Assembly: GCF_014256275.1 (NCBI RefSeq)
Contig: NZ_JACCFE010000005.1
Location: 102,132-166,131, forward strand
Length of the DNA: 64,000 nt
Direction: 5' to 3'
DNA from: Rhodococcus sp. 4CII
Lineage (GTDB): Bacteria > Actinomycetota > Actinomycetes > Mycobacteriales > Mycobacteriaceae
The position numbers were made by a program, and so were the translations under genes. Under the pieces are notes generated by a model. The model saw only the letters and a list, made by a program, of their open reading frames with translations. It had not been told where the DNA came from and searched no databases. Below, in pieces: positions 9,028 through 17,741 of the stretch. Numbering within the stretch: position 1 is the first letter of the stretch; each line of letters opens with the position of its first letter.

Positions 9028-11652
9028 ATGACGACCACACCCGCCCCGGTGGACGCCCCTCGGTACCCTGCCCGCCATCGACCCGGGTGGCGACTCGGAG
9101 GGTGGCCACTGCGGTGGAAAATGGCGACGGTGGTGGCTGTTCCGCTGATGGTAGCGGTCGGTCTGGGAGCCATACGTGTGCACGAGAGCTTGAGTGCAGC
9201 CGACGATTTCGCGACAATCGCGGACCGGTTGACGATTATCCCGCTGTTGGTCGAACTGGACGCTGATGCTGCCGTCGTGACGGGCACACTCGCGCAACGC
9301 TCGATCACACCGGAGTTGATCGACAAGCTGGACCGATCCATTGCAGCGGTGGACCGCGTCTCCCCGGCGGTCCCCGCCGACTCGATCACGAATGTCGGGA
9401 CCGCCCTCGCTGATGCGCAAGCGTTGAGCGCCCAGGCGAAACGGGGCCGAGCGACAACCCCGGCGCTCATCGAGCAACTCGCGTCCATCCGGGCGGCACT
9501 GTCCGGCGCGGTCTCAGCAATCACAGAGCCGATCGCCGATCCCGCCGTCGCACTCGAAACCAGACGTCTCGAAGACCTCTGGGCAGCCCAAAAACTGCTA
9601 TCCGCGGAAGGGCTGTCCGTGGTGGCCGCGTCCGCGGTCCTCGCCGGCGAGTCCAGCGCCACACTGGAAGGTGAAAGCGCCGAACTACTCGCCGATCTGC
9701 GGACCGAGTCCGCCCTGATCGACCAGCTTGCCCAGCGCTATCCAACGGACGATCCGGCCGTGACGGCTCTGCGTGTGCGAGTGAATGACCGGATCGGACT
9801 CCAAGCGGATCTTCTGCGGCCGGACAAAACCGCACGGGCCTTGGCTGGGCTGAAGGATTCCCTTTTCGTCAGCATCGATGACTATTCGACGGCAGTTGCC
9901 AAGACGTCCGACGAGTTGGCGGACGCCGTGGCGAGGAAATCGGAGATCCTCCGCGCCGGAGCATGGCGCGACTCGGTGATCGTCGCGGCACTCCTGCTCG
10001 CCGCGATCCTGCTTGCCATAGTAGTTGCGAATTCGCTGCTCTCGCCCCTGCGCCGTCTGCGAAACGGCGCCCTCGACGTGGCGCACACAAGCTTGCCCGC
10101 CGCGGTCGAATGTCTCCGGACCGGGACCGATACGACCATCCCCGCGGTCAACCCTATCGACGTCCCGACTCACGAAGAAATCGGCCAAGTCGCTCGCGCC
10201 ATTGACGACATGCACAGCCAGGCACTCCGTCTGGCAGGCCAGCAGGCCCAGCTGCGCCTGCAGATGAACAACGTCTTCGAAACACTGGCACGACGCAGCC
10301 GCTCGCTGATCGACCTGCAACTGGACATGATCGAACAACTCGAGTTCGAAGAACGCGACCCCAAGCGCCTCGACAACCTGTTCCGGCTCGACCACCTCGC
10401 CACACGAATGCGCCGCAACGGTGACAACCTGCTGATCCTTGCCGGCACCGACAACCGGCGTAGCCGTCCGGGGCCCATCCAGCTCGGCGACGCCCTACGA
10501 GCATCAATTTCAGAGGTGGAGAACTACCAGCGCGTACATATCGGTTCGGTACCACCGGTCACCCTAACCGGTCCGGGCGGGCGGGACCTCGTACACATCC
10601 TCGCCGAACTACTTGACAACGCACTGCACTTCTCTCCACCCGACAGCGCCGTAGCAACCAGATGCGGTCGCACCCGCGACGGTGCCCTCGTACTTGACAT
10701 CATCGACCACGGAATCGGCATTTCGCCCGACGATCTCGACGAACTCAACCACCGGATCGCCTCCACCCCCGAGGTCACTGCTGACACCGCCCGCCGCATG
10801 GGCCTGTTCGTCGTCAGCGAACTCGCCGCCCGACACCGCATATCCGTAACTCTCACCCCAACGCTCGACCGCTCCCGTAACGCGGGAGTGACCGCAACGG
10901 TGCATATCCCTGCCGAAATCTTCACCGCTCCCCAAGAAGTCATTGTCAGTGCGGAGCTTGAATACGCTCACGATCGACCCATCCAGTCAAAACGAGACGA
11001 CCACAGAGCCAACTATCAGACGAAAATCGGGACAACAGAGTCCACAAAGTACGAACGCACCACGCATACCCGCCAGGGGTCCGCTGATGAGGGCAGGCCG
11101 ATCCCCGGGGTCCTTCCCCAGCGCCGACCTGGCGCGTCGAGAATCGCCACCGCTCCAGCACCGGACGAACCGGTATCGAACAACGCTCCACCCTCAACAG
11201 ACACGTCTCCCAGGCATCTGCTCGACCCCACCCGGACAGCCACGTTCTTCAGAACCCGGGCACTGCCCGACGCCTCCGTCGGCGACCCGACAACGCACCC
11301 TCCGATCTTCGCCAGCATCGCTCCCGTGTGGCTCACCGATCCGACGAGCATCAACCGGCACCCGGAAAAGCGATGGACGACCGAGGCGGACGCCGGATGG
11401 GCAGCGGCCTACCGGGCCACCAACAGCGCTGCGGGCGGTGTCGGACCCAACGGACTACCGCAACGTGTTCCTGGACAGCGCCTGGTACCCGGCGGAGTCC
11501 GCGGACCAGACGGCTCGCGCATACGAGGTCGAACACCCGACGCTATCCGGGCGAACCTCAGTCGGCACCAGAAGGGTGTTCGAGCAGGCAGGGCGAACAC
11601 AACTCCACACAGTAGGCACCCGGTCCATCATGAAAATCAGGAGGAAAGATGA
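9028..11652 (+). CDS. cvnA: CvnA-type sensor histidine kinase-like membrane protein
   Basis: 874 aa from ATG 9028 (GAGAGG upstream). In order: basic cytoplasmic N terminus, TM1 (~31-50), ~265-residue extracytoplasmic helical sensor, TM2 (~316-338), HAMP-like linker, a coiled dimerisation helix with FRLDHLATRMRR, and an ATPase domain with N-box ELLDNALHFSP (~525-535), DHGIGIS and MGLFVVSELAARH. The last ~230 residues are Pro/Arg/Thr-rich and look disordered. The stop overlaps the cvnB start (ATGA), which supports reading this long tail as coding. Conservon CvnA proteins work at the membrane with roadblock and GTPase partners rather than with a classical response regulator; none is present here. 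Confidence 0.85.
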   Translation: MTTTPAPVDAPRYPARHRPGWRLGGWPLRWKMATVVAVPLMVAVGLGAIRVHESLSAADDFATIADRLTIIPLLVELDADAAVVTGTLAQRSITPELIDKLDRSIAAVDRVSPAVPADSITNVGTALADAQALSAQAKRGRATTPALIEQLASIRAALSGAVSAITEPIADPAVALETRRLEDLWAAQKLLSAEGLSVVAASAVLAGESSATLEGESAELLADLRTESALIDQLAQRYPTDDPAVTALRVRVNDRIGLQADLLRPDKTARALAGLKDSLFVSIDDYSTAVAKTSDELADAVARKSEILRAGAWRDSVIVAALLLAAILLAIVVANSLLSPLRRLRNGALDVAHTSLPAAVECLRTGTDTTIPAVNPIDVPTHEEIGQVARAIDDMHSQALRLAGQQAQLRLQMNNVFETLARRSRSLIDLQLDMIEQLEFEERDPKRLDNLFRLDHLATRMRRNGDNLLILAGTDNRRSRPGPIQLGDALRASISEVENYQRVHIGSVPPVTLTGPGGRDLVHILAELLDNALHFSPPDSAVATRCGRTRDGALVLDIIDHGIGISPDDLDELNHRIASTPEVTADTARRMGLFVVSELAARHRISVTLTPTLDRSRNAGVTATVHIPAEIFTAPQEVIVSAELEYAHDRPIQSKRDDHRANYQTKIGTTESTKYERTTHTRQGSADEGRPIPGVLPQRRPGASRIATAPAPDEPVSNNAPPSTDTSPRHLLDPTRTATFFRTRALPDASVGDPTTHPPIFASIAPVWLTDPTSINRHPEKRWTTEADAGWAAAYRATNSAAGGVGPNGLPQRVPGQRLVPGGVRGPDGSRIRGRTPDAIRANLSRHQKGVRAGRANTTPHSRHPVHHENQEER

Positions 11653-12047
11653 CCGATCGCGGGACATTGGATTGGCTGGTGTCTAATTTCGTCAGTGACG
11701 TTCCCCGAGTCACGCACGCCGTGCTGGTTTCGGCGGACGGTCTGCTGATGGCAGCGAGCGCACACCTGCCGCTCGATCGGGCCGAACAACTCGCCGCTGT
11801 AACGTCGGGACTCGCGAGCCTCTCCACCGGAGTATCAACACTGTTCGAAGGGGGCGGGGTGCTGCAGTCAGTCGTGGAAATGCACCACGGGTATCTGCTG
11901 CTGATGAGTGTCGGAGACGGCTCACAGTTGGCTGCACTGACAACATCTGAATGCGACATCGGACAAGTCGGATACGAAATGGCGGTCCTGGTCGAACGCG
12001 TCGGCACCGAGATCGCGGCGCTGCCTCGCTCGGTCACACGCTCATGA
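11649..12047 (+). CDS. cvnB: Roadblock/LC7-domain protein (CvnB)
   Basis: 132 aa covering one roadblock/LC7 domain: LDWLVSNFVSDVPRVTHAVL, then SADGLLMAAS, and a later hydrophobic strand YLLLMSVGDGSQLAAL. Such small proteins act in conservons as regulators or scaffolds of the CvnD small GTPase. It overlaps cvnA by four bases upstream and cvnD by four bases downstream (ATGA at both junctions), so all three are probably translationally coupled. Confidence 0.9.
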   Translation: MTDRGTLDWLVSNFVSDVPRVTHAVLVSADGLLMAASAHLPLDRAEQLAAVTSGLASLSTGVSTLFEGGGVLQSVVEMHHGYLLLMSVGDGSQLAALTTSECDIGQVGYEMAVLVERVGTEIAALPRSVTRS

Positions 12048-12661
12048 CCGAGCCGAGACGTCCTGCGACCACCTCAATTCAGCTTTCGCGACCCACCTCG
12101 ACCAATCGTGCCGCCTCGGCAAAAATCGTGATCGCAGGCGGGTTTGGCGTCGGGAAGACCACCCTCGTCGGGTCGGTGTCAGAGATCGTTCCGCTCCGCA
12201 CCGAAGCGATGGTCACCGACGCCAGCACCGACGTGGACAACACCACGGTGATACCGCACAAAGTGTCAACCACCGTCGCGATGGATTTCGGTCGACTTAC
12301 CCTCGCCGACGACCTGATCCTCTACCTCTTCGGGACTCCAGGCCAACAGCGATTTTGGTTCATGTGGGACGACCTTGTGCAGGGGGCGATCGGCGCAATC
12401 GTACTGATTGACACCCGAAGGTTTGACGAAAGTTTCGCCGCTGTCGACTATTTCGAATCCAGGGAGCTATCGTTCCTCATCGCTGTCAACGAATTCGCCG
12501 GCGCGCCGCAGTATCCGGCAGAGGCCATCCGCAGTGCCCTGGCAGTCTCCGCCCACGTCCCGATCACGTACGTTGACGCCCGCGACCGACTGTCGGTCAA
12601 GAACGCCCTCGTAGAGCTCGCAGCGCACGCGCTACAAACAAGCGGTTCCGCGAGGTGGTGA
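12044..12661 (+). CDS. cvnD: Conservon small GTPase (CvnD)
   Basis: 205 aa, Ras-like P-loop GTPase. Walker A is GGFGVGKTT (~31-39), the switch II position reads FGTPGQQRF, and the base-recognition region is VNEFAG where NKxD is expected, a degenerate form common in this family. A Thr-rich switch I region (VIPHKVSTTVAMDFG) precedes it. The start ATG 12044 lies inside the cvnB stop. A DUF742 gene (cvnC) normally sits between cvnB and cvnD; here there is no room for one. Confidence 0.9.
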   Translation: MTEPRRPATTSIQLSRPTSTNRAASAKIVIAGGFGVGKTTLVGSVSEIVPLRTEAMVTDASTDVDNTTVIPHKVSTTVAMDFGRLTLADDLILYLFGTPGQQRFWFMWDDLVQGAIGAIVLIDTRRFDESFAAVDYFESRELSFLIAVNEFAGAPQYPAEAIRSALAVSAHVPITYVDARDRLSVKNALVELAAHALQTSGSARW

Positions 12662-12824
12662 AGCACCGGTCGCTGCGTACGACCACGACGATGCTCTCGA
12701 CTGCGCGAAGCAGTGACCAGACAACTTTGCCGTGTCCGACACTGCCGGCCCGCTGCAGGCAGACGAGACCGGTTGGGCGTGACGCGTCGCCCCTCGGATC
12801 CACGACTTCTCGAGGTGACACACC

Positions 12825-13487
12825 ATGGTGCTAGCTACGGGCCCGGGCAACGACAGCCCGGATTCGGGTGCCAACCGGACGTCGCAGGCGTACCACGATC
12901 TGCGTGCCTTGATTCTCTCCGGTCAATATGAACCGGACTCACGCCTCACTGAATCGAAGCTGACCACGCAGCTCCAGGTTTCACGTGGGACGATCCGTTC
13001 GGTGCTCGCGCGCCTCGCGCAGGAGGGCTATGTCACCGCCGAGGCGAACCGCAGCGCCCGCACCCGCTCGTTCTCGGTGGACGAGGCGATCGAGATACTG
13101 GAGACCCGCGCGGTGCTGGAGGCGGCGCTGGCGGCGAAGGCCGCCGAACGCGCCACCGATGCGGACATCGCCGCGATGACCGAAACCTGTAAGCGCATGT
13201 GGGACTGGCAGAAACCGGGCGGGCGCGAGGAATACTGGAACCTCAACCGCAGGTTCCACGAACAGGTCAAACGCGCGGCGCGGCAGTCCACGCTCACCAG
13301 GTTCGTCGACAGCCTGCTCTACCCGCTCGTCATGCAGCAGTACCGCGACGCGGACCGCGAGAAGCCGCGGACCGACTCCGTCAGGGAACACGAGGCCATC
13401 CTCGCCGCGATCGTCACCCACAACCCGGAGGCCGCCGCGGCGGCGATGCGACACCATCTGTCGTCGGCCCGCGGGCACTTCTGCTGA
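12825..13487 (+). CDS. GntR-family transcriptional regulator with FCD effector domain
   Basis: 220 aa. The N-terminal winged helix is at ~20-85 (YHDLRALILSGQYEPDSRLT, then VSRGTIRSVLARLAQEGYV). An all-helical FCD domain follows, with metal-ligand candidates in FHEQVKRAA, REHEAI and the C-terminal MRHHL. FCD regulators usually sense carboxylates or sugars acids and repress catabolic operons; the ligand here is unknown. It follows cvnD after 163 bp and no catabolic operon adjoins it, so its target is not evident. Confidence 0.88.
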   Translation: MVLATGPGNDSPDSGANRTSQAYHDLRALILSGQYEPDSRLTESKLTTQLQVSRGTIRSVLARLAQEGYVTAEANRSARTRSFSVDEAIEILETRAVLEAALAAKAAERATDADIAAMTETCKRMWDWQKPGGREEYWNLNRRFHEQVKRAARQSTLTRFVDSLLYPLVMQQYRDADREKPRTDSVREHEAILAAIVTHNPEAAAAAMRHHLSSARGHFC

Positions 13488-13720
13488 AGTTCACCCCGCT
13501 CACCGAGTGAAATTCCTCGGCCCGCCACTACCTGGACTGCCAACAACCCTCCGCGACCACAACCGAGACTACCGACGGTCGCCACGCTCCGTCGTGGACT
13601 CTTGGGTTTAGGTCGGGCGGAGTGCGAGTTCCCGGTCCGCTTTGTGTGATTTCCTCCAGTCGCCGGCACCGTGCCGTTGCGGAGGCGTCGTGTAACACCG
13701 GCAGTTCGGTGTGCGTCACG

Positions 13721-13759
13721 CCTCACCGGTCGCGTCAGTCTTGTTTCGCGCCGGTAAGG
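13721..13759. repeat. 39-bp hairpin element, copy 1
   Basis: Arms CCTCACCGG and CCGGTAAGG enclose TCGCGTCAGTCTTGTTTCGCG, whose ends CGCG/CGCG can extend the stem. A second copy occurs at 45931-45969 with the same 39-nt length and loop. Differences in the arms are compensatory (G-C to A-T, T-A to C-G), indicating selection for the fold. It lies in gene-poor DNA at 13488-13941, where nothing else was identified. Confidence 0.7.
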
Positions 13760-13941
13760 CTCGAGCGTGACGGTCGGGCACTCCAGGAGTCGACGATTGG
13801 CATGGTGTCGGCGCTGGCAGTAGCTCTCCGATGGCCCTCACGGTGTCTCGCTTGAAGAACGCCGGGCCCAGGTCTGGTCGTTGAGCCGGGCCGCCCGGGC
13901 ATTTTCCTGGGCGACTATGGCTTCCTGCCATTCCTGGTCGG

Positions 13942-14103
13942 TCACCGCGGCATGGTCGGGTCCGGTGGGGGTGGGACGCCGAGCTGCGCGGCGATTTGAG
14001 CCCAAGACATGTCCGCCACGAGGGCCTCGGCCACAGCCCGGGTGAGGAGATCGTCGGCCTGATCGCCACCGGAGGCGGAGTCAGGGCTGTCGGAGTCCAC
14101 CAC
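13942..14103 (-). CDS. Small putative helix-turn-helix protein or remnant
   Basis: About 53 aa from a GTG at 14103 or 14100. It is acidic at the start and ends with LLTRAVAEALVADMSWAQIA followed by AQLGVPP, which reads like the first two helices of a winged-helix or sigma-type HTH found in short actinobacterial proteins. No clear ribosome site was seen, and a protein-like sequence continues upstream in another frame (DTVGWMMESIRAQRTGLVG, up to ~14180), so this may be the 3' end of a frameshifted gene. Confidence 0.35.
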   Translation of the reverse strand: MVDSDSPDSASGGDQADDLLTRAVAEALVADMSWAQIAAQLGVPPPPDPTMPR

Positions 14104-14401
14104 AGGTCTGCCCGACCAGGCCCGTCCGCTGGGCGCGGATTGATTCCATCATCCACCCGACTGTATCGGCCGCACCCAAAATGGAGCACACGCCACCTTC
14201 CCCAGCCGCGCATCGACGTACCTTCCTCGTGGGCCGTGCACTCTTTGGAGGTGCTCCAGGGGTGTGAGCTGGTGGTGCGTGAAACACCGTTGTTGCGCTC
14301 TCTATGACTCTCTAGTGACCACGGGGTGCGCCCAACTTAGAATCCGCGGCGGTGGGCGTGGCGCCGGGACCTCTGCCGTCGACGTGGCTAGGGTCGGGCT
14401 G

Positions 14402-14554
14402 GTGAGCGGCAGCGAGCGGGTGGTGATGTTCGACATCGACGGCGGGCTGGCGGACCTGTCGGCATTCGCCCACCTCCTGACCGGGCGCGCGCTGCTGTGC
14501 CGCATCGGTCAGCCGGGCAAATTCTGCCATGGGGGCCGCGTAAGCGCCGGGTAG
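14402..14554 (+). pseudogene. N-terminal fragment of a HAD-like phosphatase/kinase
   Basis: A 50-codon frame starting at GTG 14402: MSGSERVVMFDIDGGLADLS, then AFAHLL. VVMFDIDG with the catalytic DxD, followed by LADLSAFAHLL, is the typical opening of HAD-superfamily polynucleotide 3'-phosphatase-like proteins (usually DIDGVLAD). The frame stops after ~50 residues without the remaining HAD motifs. It is probably a truncated relic in a decayed stretch; a leaderless short gene is less likely. Confidence 0.4.
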
Positions 14555-14555
14555 C

Positions 14556-15051
14556 TCACGTGGTCGTGGGAATGGTGATCTGCTCTCTGCCGTCGATGCC
14601 AGAGAGGAGATAGTGCGGGCAGGTGAGCACCTGTCGTGGCACGGGAATCGCCTGCCGGTCGGTGTCGAGGTAGAGGCGGTAGGTGAGCTGCCCGTCTCGG
14701 TGGCCGCCGGTGTCCGGGTCGACGGCGCCGAGGAAGTATCCGTGCGAGGCGTTCGCGGTCGAGAAGATCGCGCGCGCCCACTCGGCGGGCTCGGCGGGCG
14801 GGGAGATACCGTGGCCGACCAGTCTCGGCGTCGAGGGTGTGCACGAGGACCGTGACCACGTACCCGGCCACGGCCGGAAACCACTCCTCAGCCGCGAGAT
14901 CGAACGTCGCGATGGAGGTGTGGATCCGCAGCTCGATGTCCGTTCCGGTGCGCGCCGCCACTGTGATGAGGTGCGGATCTGCTGAGATGTCGACGGTGGC
15001 CAGAGACGGCAGCGTTTGGTCGGCGCTGGGGTTTTCGGTGCTTGCGGACAT
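14556..15051 (-). pseudogene. Hypothetical protein, split by one frameshift
   Basis: The N-terminal half starts at ATG 15051 (MSASTENPSADQTLPSLATV) and reads ITVAARTGTDIELRIHTS and EEWFPAVAGYVVTVLVHTLDAE. At ~14810-14830 the protein-like sequence moves to another frame: VGHGISPPAEPAEWARAIFS, then GYFLGAVDPDTGG, ending LLSGIDGREQITIPTTT at 14556. Joined, it gives ~164 aa of unrecognised family with no signal peptide. Either a single-base indel error or a recent null mutation. Confidence 0.55.
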
Positions 15052-15266
15052 GAGGGCACGGGTACGGGGCCGCGGCGCCCCGGCCGACAGGGCGACAGGA
15101 GTACGCACCGCCCACGTCCGGACCGGCTGGATATTCCGCTGAACAGCAGAAACGACTTGTCCCCCTGAAGGAAGTAGTGGCACGCGTGCCGCACCGCCAG
15201 CCTTCGTCTCGACGTCACCGGGCGGCACAGTCCGGAGCACCGCACACCCCAGGGCAGGATGAGACC

Positions 15267-15437
15267 GTGAGCAACCGAACCGCAGCAGACCTCGAGCGTG
15301 TACTCGCCATGCTCACCTACGTACGCGACCGCCTCCGGGCGTCGGAGGGCAACGACTTCCGCATCCCGACCATGGCCGTCGACCAGGTTCTCGATGAGCG
15401 CAACAGCCTCGAACGGTCGCCGTGGGATCGGAACTGA
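15267..15437 (+). CDS. Small hypothetical protein
   Basis: 56 aa from GTG 15267, with AGGGCAGGATGAGA upstream. The charged helical sequence starts MSNRTAADLERVLAMLTYVR and ends DERNSLERSPWDRN. It is not recognised. Balanced composition and a plausible start suggest a genuine short gene in otherwise decayed surroundings. Confidence 0.45.
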   Translation: MSNRTAADLERVLAMLTYVRDRLRASEGNDFRIPTMAVDQVLDERNSLERSPWDRN

Positions 15438-15628
15438 TTTCTATCCGTGCAGAGTCCGGGCATCGGGCACGGATGTTTCGGGTGGCTCGTAACGGGGGCC
15501 GAGCTGCTGCCGCCCGCGACGGAGTTATCGACGGCGTGGCATGAATTCGCTTCCGGTGACAGCCGGTCTGCGCCACACCCCTTGACGAAGGAAAGGACTC
15601 GGCCCCGCCTCGGTCGCCGGCACACACC

Positions 15629-15799
15629 ATGACTTCATCGACTCGCGGAGCGAACAGCCCGACCGACACGACGACGACGGTGGAGGTGACCGGCGCCCGG
15701 CAGGGAACGGCCGAGCTGTTCGCCTTTCAGCTCGGGGTTGATGTGAAGGTGCGGACGGATGCCGATTTGGTGTTCTCGACAACCCCACCGCTGCCATAA
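15629..15799 (+). pseudogene. Truncated TerD-domain fragment
   Basis: 57 codons: a Thr-rich start, then VEVTGARQGTAELFAFQLG, VDVKVRTDADLVF and a stop. This matches the N-terminal strand region of TerD-family calcium-binding proteins and aligns with the intact gene at 40557-41984 (VSGVSQGTIDLMAFQLG, SDADFVF). The calcium-ligating region that should follow is missing, so it is a broken relative of the TerD genes 25 kb away. Confidence 0.7.
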
Positions 15800-16303
15800 C
15801 GCAGGTTCATAACCCGTAATGGGATCGTAGATCCGTTGGGAAAGTATGGTAAATAGGTGTTGCTTCCGCTTGGGCTCCTCGCGGCCGTGATGGCGGCTCG
15901 AACACTTTCCCACCGTTATTCTGTGCCGGGCTGCGTTTCCCGTCATGGGAAGTCCCGAGACTTCGGTGCATGCCCGAACGCTCCGCCGCGTTGACCGCTA
16001 ATCGACGGACCGATTGCAGCGCAACCATATTCGAACTTGTTATTCACGCGATGAATCAGGAAATGCCAGGCCTGGTTGGCCACCATAGTCCTGCAGTCCT
16101 CGGCACCGTCGACAGACGGTGCTCTGTGTTTGTCCTGCCGGGCGAAAGCGTGACGGCGCAGGTCCTCGGAAATCAGTGCGGCCCGCGTGTGATTGGTCGC
16201 CGTTTCGATCCGCTGGCGGTGAGAGGGCCGAAAGGCCGCTACTGTGTGCGTTCGACGATTGCCCGGACGAATAAGCAGAACAATGACCAATAAGGAGAAC
16301 AGT
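15800..16303. other. Gene-free stretch upstream of the tandem Lsr2-type gene
   Basis: About 500 bp without a convincing gene. It ends in the leader of the gene at 16304, with TAAGGAG as the ribosome site at about 16290-16296. GC content is lower here than in the flanking genes. No repeat or terminator was identified. Confidence 0.4.
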
Positions 16304-17485
16304 ATGGCGGTATCACCGAGGGGTTCCGAAGAATCGGCGAAGAAGACGACCAAGGAGATTCGTGAGTGGGCGATCGGGGCGGGCTTTAAGGTGTCCTCCC
16401 GCGGCCGGATTTCGGCCGAGATCGAGCAAGCCTTTCATGACGCTCAGGCGAAGAAGGCTCAGGTCAAACCGGCGGCGGCAAAGAAGACGGCTGTGAAGAG
16501 AACAATCGCGGAGACGACGGCTGCGAAGAAGCGGCCCGCAAAAAAGGTAGTCGAGGAAAAGGCCCCCGCGAAGAGAGCGGCGAGCAAGGCCCCAGCGCAG
16601 AAAACGACCAAGGAGATTCGCGAGTGGGCGATCGGGGAGGGCTTGGAAGTGTCCTCCCGCGGGCGGATCCCGGCCGAGATCGAGCAAGCCTTCGACGACG
16701 CTCAGATGCAGAAGGCTCAGGTCAAACCGGCGCCGGTAAAGAAGACGGCAGCGAAGAAGCCAGCCGCCAAGAGGACCGCCGCGGCAGCTCCGGTCAAGAG
16801 GGCAGCGGCGAGCAAAGCTCCGGCGGAGAAAAAGATAGGCGCGACGAAGGCGGCTGCGGAGAAGCCGGCCGGGAAGAAGGCGGCCGTGAAGAAGCCGGTC
16901 GCGGCGAAGGTGCCGGTGAAGAGGGGAGTGGAGGGTAGGGCTCCGATAAAGACGACGAACAAGGAGATTCGTGCGTGGGCGATCGCGGATGGCCGCGAGG
17001 TGTCGTCCCGCGGCCGGATTTCGGCCGAGATCGAGCAAGCCTTCCACGACGCTCAGGCGAAGAGGGCGCAGGTCAAACCGGCGCCGGTAAAGAAGACGGC
17101 CGCAAAGACGACAGCTGCCAAGAAGACGGCCGCAAAGAAGACGGCTGCGGTGGCGGCTCCGGTCAAGAGGGTAGCGGCGGGCAAGGCTCCGGCGGAGAAG
17201 ACGGCCGAGAAGACGGCCGCAACAAAGACGGCCGCGACGACGAAGGCCGGGAAGGAAGCAGTCGCGTCAAAGGTAACTTCGGAGAAGACGGCCGTGAAGA
17301 AGTTGGTCGCGGCGGAGGCGCCGGTGAAGAGGGAAGTGGTGAGTAGGGCTCCGGCGAAGAAGTCTTCGAGGGAGATTCGTGAGTGGGCGATCGGGGCGGG
17401 TCATGAGGTGTCCTCCCGCGGCCGGATTTCGGTCGAGATCGAGCGAGCATTCCATGATGCTCAGGCCGCGATGCCGGTCGCGTGA
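16304..17485 (+). CDS. Four-module Lsr2-type DNA-binding protein with histone-H1-like linkers
   Basis: 393 aa from ATG 16304 (AAGGAG 8 nt upstream). Four near-identical ~36-residue modules at ~13-48, 101-136, 217-252 and 354-389 read K-E-IREWAIG-x-G, then VSSRGRI-x-AEIEQAF-DA. This is the C-terminal DNA-binding module of Lsr2, whose RGR loop enters the AT-rich minor groove. Between them lie ~50-100-residue linkers of Lys/Ala/Pro repeats (KKTAAKK, PVKRAA, EKTA) like histone H1 tails. The N-terminal Lsr2 dimerisation domain is absent, so multivalency comes from tandem modules. Likely nucleoid-associated, perhaps compacting or silencing AT-rich DNA; function is inferred from modules only. The repeats make it prone to copy-number change. 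Confidence 0.88.
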   Translation: MAVSPRGSEESAKKTTKEIREWAIGAGFKVSSRGRISAEIEQAFHDAQAKKAQVKPAAAKKTAVKRTIAETTAAKKRPAKKVVEEKAPAKRAASKAPAQKTTKEIREWAIGEGLEVSSRGRIPAEIEQAFDDAQMQKAQVKPAPVKKTAAKKPAAKRTAAAAPVKRAAASKAPAEKKIGATKAAAEKPAGKKAAVKKPVAAKVPVKRGVEGRAPIKTTNKEIRAWAIADGREVSSRGRISAEIEQAFHDAQAKRAQVKPAPVKKTAAKTTAAKKTAAKKTAAVAAPVKRVAAGKAPAEKTAEKTAATKTAATTKAGKEAVASKVTSEKTAVKKLVAAEAPVKREVVSRAPAKKSSREIREWAIGAGHEVSSRGRISVEIERAFHDAQAAMPVA

Positions 17486-17741
17486 CTTGCAACATGGCCC
17501 TGATGTACAGCGTGGCCATTCTGCCGCGAAGGCTACGAGCCTGTGGGGACCGTGACCTGGGCGGTCGGAGGTTGTCCGCCGTCGCGGCATTGCAGGGGAT
17601 GGGTGCGAGGTATCTCGGTGGACCTGACGTGACGATTCCCGCGCGGCTTTGTGGATCGGGAAGGCCGCATATGTGCGTTGGGGAACCGCCGGTGGCCGCG
17701 GTTGCCGGTCTCTGAGCACCTTTCGGTGACACGATGGGCGG

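Noticed and set aside
10943..11686. A 247-codon plus-strand frame overlapping the end of cvnA
   Set aside because: It would conflict with the cvnA-cvnB ATGA overlap, and the cvnA frame carries through it.
16304..17485. The Lys/Ala-rich protein as a simple low-complexity artefact
   Set aside because: Four evenly conserved RGR-containing modules and a strong ribosome site argue for a real gene.
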